Positions 50,201 to 60,025 are shown, counted from the stretch's first letter. The stretch is DNA of 64,000 nucleotides from Ditylenchus dipsaci (GCA_004194705.1 SADC01001298.1:248001-312000); one strand, 5' to 3'. Program-made: numbers and translations. The notes: generated from the sequence alone by a model not told the origin.

Positions 50201-52660
50201 CCGTTTTTATGAATTCCCTTTTAAATAAACTAATTTTTTATCAACCGTGGTAGCGCCAATTTTCATATTGAAAACCTAGAAATGAGAAAATTCCACAAAA
50301 TAGATTTTGTTACCCGTTTTTAGTTTTCAAAGTACAGTCGACTCTCGATTTAGTGTACACCTGGATTAAATCATTTTGGCCGCGGTTAATCAAAATGACT
50401 AGAATGAACCCTCGATTTAGTGTACGCCTGGAGCCGGTCTCCAGTGTGTAAGCTAAATGGGTAGTTGATTGTAGTATGTAAACTTATTTGAAACGTTTTT
50501 TCAAATTTACTGTTTGGCTACAAACACTTGTTAGTTCTGTGGGGATCGGCCAGCTTTCTTTCACGCATTCCAACAAAAACCTATAGAAAACTACATGGGA
50601 ATATTTCCAGTGTAATATAGCCATAAAAATAGCTCCTTGAACGTTAATTACGTTAATCCTTTCAACGTTAAAAACATTGGGCCGAGCGGTTGAAGCAAAA
50701 TAATATTTTTTAAAAGTTAGCTGTTGTGCATCTTTTTCGCCTCGCCCGATGTTACTCTTGCGATCAAATCTCCCAACACTTCTCTTTCTGATAATCATAC
50801 GGTCGCTCTCAACCGTAAATTTTTTCATTCTACTGCTATTATTTTTAAGAGACATGGCTCATAATTTGAGTGTGGTTTCCTTATCAGACTAGGTTTCCCA
50901 GCGATCAAAGTCAAAGACTTATTAAGTGACCAAACCTAAGAAAGGTTTATCCAGTTCATTATCCAGTCTTGAGTCTCATTGTAGAGTCCAGGGCTAAGGA
51001 CCGGTTATATTTCCAGAGTTCGAATTGCTGGGATGTCATCTGAATCAAGCGTTCCTCCTCCTGCCGTTCAGTCTCCTGCATGCTTTTGTCCTCCGCCTGC
51101 AGTCATGTCTTTTTTCGTGCGCCGGTGATGGGTGAAAGTATTTGTCGTCCAAACCAGCTCAGTGTTCAGAGCCCTTCTAGCGTCTCAACCAATCTCCAGC
51201 TCCGATGGCTCTAATACCAGCTTTTAATCAGCTCAGTGGTCTTCAGCTGCTCCAGTCTCGCTACTAGAGTTGTCGAGTCGAATATTCGATTTCGAACATT
51301 GTTTGAATTGTTCAAGACTTTTTCGAACGTTTGAACCAAACGGTTTTTCAAAAAGTTTCGAATTTTAACTTCGAACCCAATGTTTGTTCGAAAAATTCGA
51401 ACGAAAGGGCGGTAGCTGTTTGTCTTCTTCTATTATGTTTCTCCTTTTATTTCACCAGTGTCAATAAAGTCCGTTCCTAATTTTATTTATGGTGCTTCGA
51501 GTAACCCCTGTGCTGTTTATCCCAATCCCTTCTTAAAGGAGGCGCGGGACTTTATATACGCATCGCCTATTGTCGAAAGTGAAGTCCCTCTGGGGTTGTT
51601 TTAATTTACTTTTTCAGTAAGTTTACTGACTTCTAGGGCCAAAAATCATCGAGCAATCGATTACAACCATTTCAGCACTGCTTTGCTGTCAACAACTGCC
51701 TCAACTTTGCGATTTTGCGAAAGCAAATGACCACCAAAATGAAAGGAAATCAGCCAAAATGATGCGTACTTAGTTTATATAGCCTAAGTCTCCGCCAATT
51801 TTATTTGTTTGTCAACGTGTTTAGTGACTTTTTAGAGTCAGAATTCATGGGGAACCAGATAGAAATTTAACACGCCAAAATCACTTCATAAAAGCAAGGT
51901 AGCTATCGAAGATTTGACTAGGGAAGAAACGAGCACTCTTGAGGGGTACGATTTCGGTATTACTTAGGGCGATGCGTATATAAAGTCCCCTTTGAAACCA
52001 GCTTTCTTATTATTCATTTTGGAAATTTTACAAGAAATTTGTGTTAATTTTACCGATGAAAAGTTTTGATGTCAGTGCTTTAGCACTAATTTATAGAACT
52101 AAAAACGCATTATATTAAAAGACATACTTTATCTATTTGAAGTGGTAGCTCTGCAAAACAACTTAGAGTGAGTCCAGTATAAACAACTAATATAAGCAGA
52201 AAAGTGCTGCGAATTAGCAACTTTCTCTTATATTCTGTGTATTCATTGGAAAATTTAAATAATAGAATTCTATCCAATGTTAAGCACATAACTGGGATAG
52301 CGAGGATAATTACGAAATTGCTGTCTAATATGCCCAAATAAAAAATAGTATATGCTGTTTTTGTATTTTGTTCTGAAATAAAGTTCAAAAGCATAAAGTT
52401 AGAAAATAATAAAACTAACCAGGATAAGGATTTACAACCATGTAAATATGGTATGGCAGAGTAGAAATATTAACCAAAATTTGAGTTTTAATGTAAATAA
52501 GCATTGATTCCGAAAATCTGGAGTGGACAAGTCGATGTTTGATAAACAATCCATAGTAGAGAAGTCGGGAAAATAGAATGACACTGACCAGGTGATTAAC
52601 TAGTGATACAATGTTTTCCACCAGCGACACGTAATTTGCCGGTAGGAGCACTTTGGACAT
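47266..52660 (-). CDS. Serpentine (nematode chemoreceptor-type) GPCR
   Basis: A plasma-membrane seven-helix receptor. Exon 1 (52660-52420, ATG) carries TM1 (SLVNHLVSVILFSRLLYYG) and TM2 (IKTQILVNISTLPYHIYMVV). A 47-nt intron (GTTAGT...TTTCAG) joins in frame to exon 2 (52372-52128): TM3 ending PVMCLTLDRILLF, where LDR replaces DRY, and TM4 (FLLILVVYTGLTLSCFA), to a GTATGT donor. Downstream on the same strand: 49479-49327 with TM5 (YLVAKLLIGTTNVLLGLAF), a 56-nt intron, 49270-49188 with TM6 (STLIVEFCFNIVPTYFN), and 47429-47266 with TM7-like FGTFDSACCAIIYTILF, ending TAA. Joining these into one gene is inference; exon phases need +/-1 in A- or T-runs. Large introns contain MITEs. Confidence 0.65.
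47642..47905. mobile_element. Fold-back MITE, GCAGGAGCAGCC ends
   Basis: 'gggcaggagcagcctgtgtc' and 'gacacaggttgctcctgccc' bound it. 'gtgccaccgcaaattgtgcc' repeats inside both arms. 'taccag' flanks both sides imperfectly. It lies just outside the last proposed receptor exon. Confidence 0.75.
48176..49139. mobile_element. Mariner-type non-autonomous element with nested insertions
   Basis: Terminal inverted repeats 'tatcaggctgttcagaaagt' and inverse with TA at the borders. It holds 48531-48772 (a MITE with 'cttaaaggggcatgc' ends, related to 57166-57409) and 48810-48999 (a CAGTC-type MITE). No transposase. It sits in an intron of the proposed receptor gene. Confidence 0.75.
48810..48999. mobile_element. 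CAGTC-type MITE, GGTGGCG subfamily
   Basis: Inverted near-full-length match to 21650-21834, with the same ends and 'ggccaaccaaatcgg' inside. Confidence 0.85.
49535..50257. mobile_element. Long GGCGCTA-family element
   Basis: Arms of about 140 bp: 'ggcgctaccacgttgataaa', 'aaaagggaattcataaaaa' and inverse. Flanks 'aatttttc' and 'aattttca' agree except for one base. Its middle carries an exon-like frame (49870-50088, +; KFPQLSITNSELENMPQL, ARKQFGQMTVHIPTF) of unknown origin. Confidence 0.75.
50336..50475. mobile_element. CAGTC-type MITE
   Basis: Ends 'tacagtcgactctcgattta' and 'aatgggtagttgattgta'; 'tcgatttagtgta' is repeated inside. Confidence 0.65.
50484..50855 (-). CDS. Unrecognised 123-codon frame
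   Basis: The longest open frame in the window. N-terminal half basic (RMKKFTVESDRMIIRKR, GRFDRKSNIGRGEKD), then AIFMAILHWKYSHVVFYRF. No domain, no clear start context, and it lies in a proposed receptor intron on the same strand. It could be an unrelated small gene or chance. Confidence 0.25.
   Translation of the reverse strand: MSLKNNSSRMKKFTVESDRMIIRKRSVGRFDRKSNIGRGEKDAQQLTFKKYYFASTARPNVFNVERINVINVQGAIFMAILHWKYSHVVFYRFLLECVKESWPIPTELTSVCSQTVNLKKRFK
50959..51190 (-). CDS. Unrecognised Glu/Gln-rich terminal exon
   Basis: Reads SWFGRQILSPITGARKK, a TGA, then QAEDKSMQETERQEEERL, IQMTSQQFELWKYNRSLAL, DSTMRLKTG, TAA at 50959-50961. The second part looks like an amphipathic helix. Composition is strongly protein-like; the family is not known. 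Confidence 0.35.
51276..51402. repeat. TTCGAAC-rich hAT-like repeat
   Basis: Begins 'tagagttgtcgagtcgaata'; 'ttcgaac' and variants recur about seven times. The right end is unclear. Confidence 0.45.
51545..51990. mobile_element. MITE with GGACTTTATATACGC ends
   Basis: 'gggactttatatacgcatcg' (51547) and 'cgatgcgtatataaagtccc' (51990) are inverted. Also inside, 'gtgaagtccctc' and 'gccaaaatga' are repeated loosely. No gene. Confidence 0.55.
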
Positions 52661-52793
52661 TCTTGTTTTTCAATCTTAATTTTTTAAGACTTTTTGATTG
52701 CATGATAATGCATAATCACATATGCTTAGTAAACTTTAATTTTATTTTGGCAAAATTAGAAAGCTTTGTTGAACGTTTTCGCTAAATCTGAAT

Positions 52794-52866
52794 ACAGTCC
52801 AACCTTGATATAACAACACCATTAGGCGGATTCCTTGAGGTGTCGTTATATCGAGGTTTGACTGCT
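52794..52866. repeat. Minimal CAGTC-type MITE
   Basis: Only about 70 bp: 'tacagtccaaccttgatata' and 'tatatcgaggtttgactg' with 20 bases between. Confidence 0.7.
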
Positions 52867-52979
52867 AGCCGAAATTGAATTTGATATAAGATTAAAAAAA
52901 TAATTGGGTTGTTCAATAGTTTTGCGCGTTTTTAGAGCAATTTTTTTAAACAATTTTTCAGTCATTTATAAACCAAATA

Positions 52980-53390
52980 TAGTCGAGTCTCGATATAAGG
53001 TCACCGCCAAAAGTTCGTTCCCGCCTAGGGTCCGACACTTTTTTTAACTCGAATTTTGAATATTTTGAGAGTTCTGGTTTAAAAGTCTGGTCGCGAATAT
53101 TGCAGGGATTCCGATTTTGATGATCGTTTTTCAAAAACCTAATATTTTTGACTCTAAGAAACCAAAATATCGATATAAGGTCATCCTATTTTTAAAAGAG
53201 GTGACTTCATACCGAGGTTTCGGTTTTTTAGAGCCAAAAGTATTGAGTTTTCGAAAAACCACCGGCAAAATCGGAATCTCTGCGATATTTGCGATCAGAC
53301 TGTCAAAACAGAATCGATAAAATATTCGAAATTTTGAGTTAAAGAAGTGTCGGCAGGCGGAAACGAATTTCGGGGTGACCTTTTAATAAA
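52980..53390. mobile_element. CAGTC-type MITE, palindromic
   Basis: 'agtcgagtctcgatataagg', 'agttcgttcccgcctagggt' and their inverses; close to 28951-29363. The right terminus is degraded. Confidence 0.7.
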
Positions 53391-53599
53391 AGGCTTTTTT
53401 CGAGTCAAATTATCGAGTGAACAAATCAGTGAATAGCTGAAAAGTAATTATGGAAAATATATTAATTAACGTGATTATCAATTTTATCTCCATAATAAAA
53501 CGAAATTATAGTGAAAAACATTCGTGGCCCACAAGGCACAAAAAATTTGAGATCCCAGTTAAAGGAATAACTTTTTGGTGAAAATGAGAATTTGACAAA

Positions 53600-53950
53600 T
53601 TTAAATGTGCGCGGGACATTTCTCTTTCGTCTCTCACTCTACTCTTTGGAGTCGCTCGAAATGACTCAAAAGATTAGAGTGCGAGACGAAAGAGAAGTGT
53701 CCCGCGCGCATTTGTATTTGTCAAATTCTCAATTGCATCAACAAGTATGGTCCTTTAAAGGACCATGGTTTTTGCGCGCAGCGGCATGTGAAATTTTGAA
53801 TTGGCGAGGGACACTTCTCTTTCGTCTCGCACTGTACTCTTTTCAGTCACATCAAACGACTCGAAAGATTAAAGTGTGAGACGAAAGTGAATTGTCCCAC
53901 CAATTCAAATTTTACGCATGTCGCTGCGCGCAAAAACCACGATCCTTTTT
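53600..53950. mobile_element. Two adjacent fold-back MITEs, GACCATGG family
   Basis: 53607-53715 folds on 'gcgcgggacatttctctttc', and 53745-53950 folds on 'aaaggaccatggtttttgcg' and 'gggacacttctctttcgtct'. Open frames through them are mirror artefacts. Confidence 0.7.
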
Positions 53951-54145
53951 TTCTTCTTTAAGCGATAGAAAAAAAACAAGAGAATAGATAATAGCTGTGA
54001 ATTTTTTCAATTAGTTAGGTAAATAAAAGTTGAACTTATTGTGTAAATGTCTTTAAACTATTTTGATTAACAAGGAATTTTTAAGTCACTCGTTAGAATA
54101 TTGTTTTGCACCAATAAAGTTAGTTTTTTATGAGGAAATGGTTTA

Positions 54146-54309
54146 CGTTGTTGCCGCTTTCTGGTTACGGTTTAGTGTGTGTTTTAGTGTGTTGTCTAGG
54201 GAAATATTTAATTAAATTATTATTGATTTATTTAAAAATAATTCATTTCGTGCGAAACTTACCTTTACCGAAGAAACACTTTTAAGAATGAGCAATGACA
54301 AAATGCTGA
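54146..54309 (-). CDS. Candidate two-exon gene end
   Basis: A 43-nt exon (54309-54267) between a TTTCAG acceptor and a GTAAGT donor reads ILSLLILKSVSSVK. After an intron ending TTTCCCTAG, NTLKHTLNRNQKAATT and TAA follow. Splice signals are good but the peptides are short; no family. Confidence 0.25.
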
Positions 54310-54349
54310 AATGTATAACAAACAGCTATATTTGAATGAGATTTTAACT

Positions 54350-54964
54350 TTATCAAAACATTTCTAAGTACCAAATTGTATCATGTTTCTATAAAATTAC
54401 TATTTTCACCGTTTGTATTGACTTTCACAAAGATAATACGAATAAATTTAATTGCTGCTACAAAAATAGTTTTCCGCTTTTTTACAGTTACTCGACTAGT
54501 TTTTTGGCTCCTTTTTAACACTTATTTGGCCGACCATTTATCAGCCCGGATCTTTCCATTTTAAAAGAAAGTTATATTTATTTATTGTAATATTGTTTCC
54601 ACCAACTATCACAAATAACTTTAAATTATGGAAGCTGATTGTAAAAAAAACTAATCAGAGCTTTTTTTGGCAAACATGGTTAATCGTTCAATTATTATTT
54701 TTAAAAAATTTGCCAAGATGCGGAACCAAGCGTGCTACTATTCTAAAAACACACAAAAATCATGTTGTTGTATTCTCTTTAACAACCGGATCCCGTGCTT
54801 GATTTTTGAGATTCCTGACTCAGAATTTCACGCTGAACACGATAGTATTTTTGGGTTAAAAAATATTCGACAAAAAGTTTGGCTAGTCCTTCTGTAATTT
54901 ACAGTTCTTAATATTTTATCTTGCCATGAAAGTACGAAAAATTGTCATAAATTTTTATGTATTT
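54350..54964. other. No firm gene
   Basis: AT-rich open frames on the + strand have no domain. 'ctcagaatttcacgctgaac' at 54818 belongs to a dispersed repeat also near 17755, 18220, 21460 and 41430. Confidence 0.3.
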
Positions 54965-55063
54965 AACATTTTGGCGCTACCGGAGTATATCCCCCCCCCC
55001 CCCCAAATGGAATTTTTTTTTAAAGTGTTTCCGAACACCCTATATCGACCCAAAATCACCTCA

Positions 55064-55455
55064 GGAGCAGTGCTGTAAATCTTGGCACCGGCTTAACTTT
55101 AGGCCCCTATTTCTCGCAGTAATTAACAATAGCCAGCCCGGTGCCGCGAATTAATAGGTAGCTCAGACATCGGCACCGGACTAGGAGTGAAAGAAATAAT
55201 GATTTAAACCTTTCTACATAGCGGCACCGGCTTGGCACCGAAACAATTTTAACGTGAAATTCTCGTGTGAATTGTTTCGGTGCCGAGCCGGTGCTGCTAT
55301 GTAGAAAAGTTTAAATGACTAATTTTTTTATTCCTAGCCCGGTGCCGATGTCTGAGCTACATATTGATCCGTGGCACCGGCTGGGTAATACTAAATAACT
55401 GCGAGCAACAGGTGCCTGAATTTTAGCCGGTGCCGAGATTTACAGCACTGCTCAG
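55064..55455. repeat. Fold-back with GGCACCGG units
   Basis: Arms of about 190 bp: 'cagtgctgtaaatcttggca', 'gctcagacatcggcaccgg' and inverse. 'gcaccgg' occurs about nine times, recalling the tracts at 11777, 13270 and 37327. Confidence 0.8.
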
Positions 55456-55595
55456 GAGTTCAAAAAATTTTCAAGTTCTGGTCAATAAAAGGCTGAGTTT
55501 TTCGACCATTTTTTTGACTATTTTTAAAGGGATTCAGGGCTGTATTAGGGTGGAAATGGATCAAAAATGGGCCATGAAGATAGTTTGTTGACTGG

Positions 55596-55760
55596 GGCCT
55601 ACCGCATAAAGAAACTCTGGTATGGATATATTTTTATATTCATCCAGAGTCACTTTCGAGTGATTTGCGTCTAAGGTATGTGGGTGTGTGCATCTCAACC
55701 CCAAGCCACCAAGCCCCCTGCGCCCCCGAAGGGGGCGCAGGGGCTTGGTGGCTTTGGAAA
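55596..55760 (+). repeat. Repeat family B copy
   Basis: 'taccgcataaagaaactctg', 'ccagagtcactttcgagtga', then a hairpin of 'cctgcgcccccgaaggggg'. Copies: 56627-56775, 20870-20998 and 10851-10932. Confidence 0.7.
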
Positions 55761-56205
55761 CTCCAAAACTCCTTTTAAAAACATTTCATTTGGGGGGGGG
55801 GGGTGTATACTCCGGTAGGGTCAACATTTTTATAAGCTGTTTAATGCATCTTTTAAGAAAAAGCAAGGCTATGTTTCGCATTTGTTTGCTCAGGTCATAT
55901 GGTGTTGGAATACCACAATTGAGAGCTTGCAATGAAAGCAAATGATACCTCTGAAAATGGCCATTCTTACCGAGGCCATAACTCACAAGAAAAGTACATT
56001 TTGATAATTTTTTGCAATCTGTATAGATTTCCTACAAAACCGTATCCTGTCTGTGCTTAGTCTGTTAAGCGTGAAAAAAGCTATGGTCATTTGGAGATGA
56101 TTTCTTAACAGAGGATGAAACTATAAAGCCTCGATTTTTATTAATAAGATACATTTAACAGATTAAAAAAATGTTATTGACATGAAAAGTTAGGTCGATT
56201 TTTCG

Positions 56206-56775
56206 GCGCTACTGTAATATTCCCCTCCCCCCAAACCGATTTTTAGGGTGTCTAAAACCATGTTTATACAATAATTTCGCCATAAAAGGACCAGAAAAGC
56301 AGTTTAAAAGGATTACGGGCTGTATTGGGAGGGGAAGGGAATAATACAGGGCCACTTTTCGAAATGGTTGGGATCCTTAGAGTATTAATTCTCTAAGCGT
56401 CTAAGGGCACTCACAAACCATGGAACTTGTGGTGCATGCAAAAGTATAACTACTTTCCATGGCCCAAGCCGATCAGGGGGTGTACCCTGCGGATTTTCAC
56501 CTAAGCCTAGCACTTTTTCAGTGCTAGGCTAAATTTTTGAATGCTGGGTCTCTGGCCCGACCTTGTAAAACGAGAGGAAATACTCTTTGGTGAAAAATTG
56601 AAGATGTTGAACATGGTTTTGAATACTGGGGCCTACCGCATAAATAACTCTGGTATGCATGTTTTTTCATGCATCCAGAGTCACTTTCGAGTGATTTGTG
56701 TCTAAGTTATGTGGGTGAGCGCATCTCAACTACGAGCCCCGATCCTCCTGCGCCCCCGAAGGGGCGCAGGGGCGG
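56206..56775. repeat. Cluster of dispersed repeats
   Basis: 56214 begins 'ggcgctactgtaatattccc' (GGCGCTA end without a partner); 56280-56350 is the inverted CCTTCCCCTCCAATACAGCC repeat; 56477-56570 matches 16346-16440 loosely; 56627-56775 is family B. No recognised gene in 55823-56205. Confidence 0.55.
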
Positions 56776-56796
56776 GGGAAAAGGCCGGCCTCCCAG

Positions 56797-57035
56797 ATGA
56801 AAATTCTGAAAATAAACGCCAGTAAACGGTTCGTATTATTCGATGGGGCGAGAAAACATGATATTATAACCGAAAATCATATGCCATGGCATTATGTTAC
56901 GGTGAAACTGCGATATAATTTGCTTTTGCAATAGAAGGTACACTTTTTCTGCACTTGGTTTTCCAAATTGAAATTAAGGTAAACTGACCTTCGATGCAAC
57001 GTGCAATTTGGTTAGTTTTGTTCGTATATTATGAC
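56797..57035 (+). CDS. Unrecognised exon pair
   Basis: After a 'tcccag' acceptor: MKILKINASKRFVLFDGAR, KHDIITENHMPWHYVTVKL, RYNLLLQ, TAG at 56932-56934. Removing one T from a TTTT run near 56925 instead runs to an AAG|GTACAC donor at 56938. A second piece after 'aattaag' (56985) reads KLTFDATCNLVSFVRIL. Strong coding character; family not recognised. It begins directly after a repeat family B copy. Confidence 0.4.
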
Positions 57036-57047
57036 TAGTTAAGGCAC

Positions 57048-57830
57048 ATTCGCGCGAAAAATGTTCGCTACATGAGCATTTTTTAGCTGACTCAAAGTAG
57101 CTCCTCAAAATACGTTGAAAGCACGTTCACAATGACTGTCGACCTAAGTGTGAGAGTTGGCGTGTTTTTAAAGGAGCATGCCCGTGCCTTTCAAAAACTT
57201 AAGGCGGGGACCAGCAATTTTTTTTGAACCATCCCATTTATCACTCTTTTCGCCTTCGATCTGACATTGATGACCTTATTCTACTTTTAAAAGTTAGGCA
57301 GACAACTTAAAAATTCTAGATGAAAGCGCATGAAAAGATTTAACAAGAAAGAAAAAAACTAGTGGTCCCCGCCTTTTCTCCGTGTAACGCACGGACATGC
57401 TCCTTTAAATCAAGAAGACCTCTAATTTTTTCTTCACTGAAACTTCTTTTCTGTTGGTACCATTTTGTAGATAAGCCAAAATGATTCATTAACAAGCACC
57501 ATTTTATTAGGGTGAATTGGGTAAAAATGCTTAGGTCACACTCAGCGCGACATACAGGGCCACACTCAACCGAGTGTGGGCCTAAGCGTTTTCACCCCAA
57601 TTTTTGTTGCCGTTTGATGTTGCTTGTTAATGGCTCATTTTGGAGCCCTGAACCTTAGCTACAAGATCGTTCCAACAGAAGAAAATTATCCAAATTCACA
57701 GCTTTTAACGCGTTAAAAAGCCAGGTCGACCCTTATTGTAAACGTGTCTTTAACGTATTCCGAGCACTACTTTGAGTCAGCTAAAAGGTGTTCATGTAGT
57801 GAACAATTTTTGCGAAAAACCGATTGGCCT
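57048..57830. mobile_element. Large fold-back element with nested MITE
   Basis: Outer arms ('agctgactcaaagtagc' and inverse; 'acgttcacaatgactgtcga' and inverse-like) and inner arms ('gtgaattgggtaaaaatgct' and inverse) enclose a short centre near 57565. The left arm is interrupted by 57166-57409 ('tttaaaggagcatgcccgtg' and inverse), which is related to 48531-48772. Confidence 0.7.
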
Positions 57831-58250
57831 CATTAGAATCGCCGTTTGGTGGACTTGATTGCTTAGAATCTCATCCATCACTATTCTTCTTCGATGGTCT
57901 AGGGTTCGGAGTTCAGTAATCGAAGGTTTGAGACCTCTTTTTTGCAAAAGTCATTTTTGAGATGGCCTTTCGATGACCTATTATAGGTAATTTTGGGTTT
58001 AAACTTTGCCTTAAAACGAAATTTTATTCCGAGTATTAAAAAATTGCGATGCCTAAAAGTATACCATATTCAATTTTCGGATCCTGAAAATGGGAAAAGC
58101 TCAAGGTTGACCACAAAATGTTCAGGTGCTAAACTAAAATCTGAAAATTGGAATCAGTAGAGCTTATGAGAGTTCGCAAAATATTGACTCTGCCTTAAAA
58201 TAGAGAATCTCGAAGTAAAATGGTGTATTATATTAGAGCAAATACGGTAC
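57831..58250. other. No recognisable gene
   Basis: Only a TACCGTA-family right end at 58231-58248 ('attagagcaaatacggta') is seen. Confidence 0.35.
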
Positions 58251-58413
58251 GTTGAGTCCCGATATAACGAAGTCCCTCGGGACCTACCTAAGGTGTCATT
58301 ATATCGGCGGGTAGTTGTTAAATTTGGGGTAAGTTATTTTACCAAACTTGTAGTGTAACTAACCATAATTCTTTTGCTATATTGGGATCGTCGCTATATT
58401 GGAACTCAACTGT
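58251..58413. repeat. CAGTC-type MITE, TTGAGTCCC subfamily
   Basis: 'cgttgagtcccgatataacg' and 'tatattggaactcaactgtg' are inverted ends; 'cgggacctaccta' inside. Confidence 0.6.
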
Positions 58414-58608
58414 GTAAGGTTTTTCAATATTGCTTGGTTTTTTTACTAGCATTGGTAATTCTCATTTTCAGAAAGTACAGTGACTAATTAATACTAAAGC
58501 GTTTTGCAGATAAAAAAGTTTAATTCTTTCATCTTTTTTTATTACGTATATTTTAATAGTATAAAAACTTAAAAGCAGTCTCGTCATAAGCTTTCTTTGT
58601 TTTAACAG

Positions 58609-58982
58609 ATGGCCTATTTGAAAGGTCTATTAAAAATGAGTCAAAAGGTTTGGATTCTCTTGATTATTACATAACAGCTCTATTTCAATCCACAATTCGA
58701 ATATGATCAGCTTTAATTGATTAAATTTCTTTCACAATAATATTTATGGGTCAAAATTCTTTTTGTTACATCTGCCTACCGAACTTTTCTCAATACATTA
58801 TTTTAAAACTTTTTATTTTATTTTTACAAGACCTAAGTGCATGCCCTAATGGACACGAAAGAAAAGGAGGTATACAAAACTTTTAATTTAGCGAAACACA
58901 GTTTGTTTAGGATGTTCGATCAAACACTTTTGCTTTCGACGAAGTCAAGAGTGCATCAAAGGAGACTGCTGTAATGTTTTAA
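58609..58982 (+). CDS. Unrecognised gene, two exon candidates
   Basis: 58609 (after 'ttttaacag') reads GLFERSIKNESKGLDSLDY, YITALFQSTIRI to TGA. Further on, HALMDTKEKE runs to a GAG|GTATAC donor, a 41-nt intron ends 'tttgtttag', and 58911-58982 reads DVRSNTFAFDEVKSASKET, AVMF, TAA. The second junction keeps frame. Products are charged and of unknown family. Confidence 0.35.
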
Positions 58983-59528
58983 ATACGATAATTCCAAGCT
59001 GTGAGATCAGCTTTTATGGATAATCTTCTTATAACGGTGGATTTTCAAATTTCGAATATAAAAAATTTATTGTCTTGAGCGGACCTTAAAATTTGACACT
59101 GACTTGATTAGTATAAGACTAGTTTAGGATCACGCTGAACATTAAACCGGAGTTATAAATATGTGTTCACCTAGCAGAAAGAAAATTAGAGCAATTTGTT
59201 CGCATTGTTCGTCACAATTACGGTGTCAAAATGACCGCCAAATTATATTTTTTTTAGCATGAATAGTACACAACTGATGTAGAAACAGTAACAAGCACTT
59301 TTTCACAAAAATTCCGTGGTTTAAAATGAGACCTGAATTTGAAATGCGTGTATTTCGTGATACTATAAGGGAATAAAAGATCAATTAGAAAGCTTATTTT
59401 CTTAGCTTCAAAATATCATATATAATTGTGTAAGTAGTCATGTAATGAAAAGCCTAAAGATTTTTTTGAAATCCTTTCCTATGATTTTAGTTATTTTTTA
59501 AAGATCGGGTTTTTTTTTCCAATATATG
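58983..59528. other. No recognisable feature
   Basis: AT-rich sequence without supported exons or repeats, apart from a weak snap-back-like word 'aaaatttattgtcttgag' near 59065. Confidence 0.35.
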
Positions 59529-59536
59529 CTCTTCTG

Positions 59537-59739
59537 CAGGGCTTCCAAATCAAAATTTCAAAATAAAGGACATTTTCATAAAGTAAAGGACATATGGTCA
59601 AAAAGTGCCATTTTATCCAGTGGTTGTTGAGCTTTGAGTGCAAAAAATAAAGATTTTGACTTGAGATCTCAAAAATTCTGAAGGTATGAGGTCCCAAATA
59701 AAAGACAAGTCTTTAAATAAAGGACGTTTGGAAGCCCTG
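59537..59739. mobile_element. hAT-like MITE with exact 8-bp TSD
   Basis: Ends 'cagggcttccaaa' and 'tttggaagccctg'; identical flanks 'ctcttctg' (59529-59536, 59740-59747). Same family as 37667-37868 and 63292-63500. Confidence 0.9.
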
Positions 59740-59855
59740 CTCTTCTGACAAAATCCACCATCATACAAAGATTCTCCATGAATTCTCCAACTTTAGTCAG
59801 GGATTCTCGTCCTAATGCAACTTTTCCGTGTCTCATAAATTTTAAATTCTTTCAG

Positions 59856-60025
59856 GTAAAAAATTGAATTCGAAAGAGTCAGCAAATGGCCAAAACACAA
59901 ATGGTAAAACTTTAAAAAATATGAAAAATACTAGTGTAGGGTGTACATTTCGAAAAATTAAACTGTTTCGGTCTGACAAATTTTGTTTTACAATCACAGT
60001 AGAACTAATAAATGCTGATTTGTAA
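59856..60025 (+). CDS. Unrecognised terminal exon
   Basis: After 'attctttcag' an uninterrupted 55-codon frame runs to TAA 60023-60025: KKLNSKESANGQNTNGKTL, KNMKNTSVGCTFRKIKLF, RSDKFCFTITVELINADL. The first half is Asn/Lys-rich and the second half looks folded. No correction is needed. Earlier exons are not identified; it may belong with 58609-58982. Confidence 0.4.

Larger units (their letters stand above)
54973..55822. mobile_element. GGCGCTA-family element with exact 8-bp TSD
   Basis: Ends 'ggcgctaccggagtata' and 'tatactccggtagggtc'; identical flanks 'aacatttt' (54965-54972, 55823-55830). Inside are a GGCACCGG fold-back (55064-55455) and a repeat family B copy (55596-55760). Confidence 0.85.
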
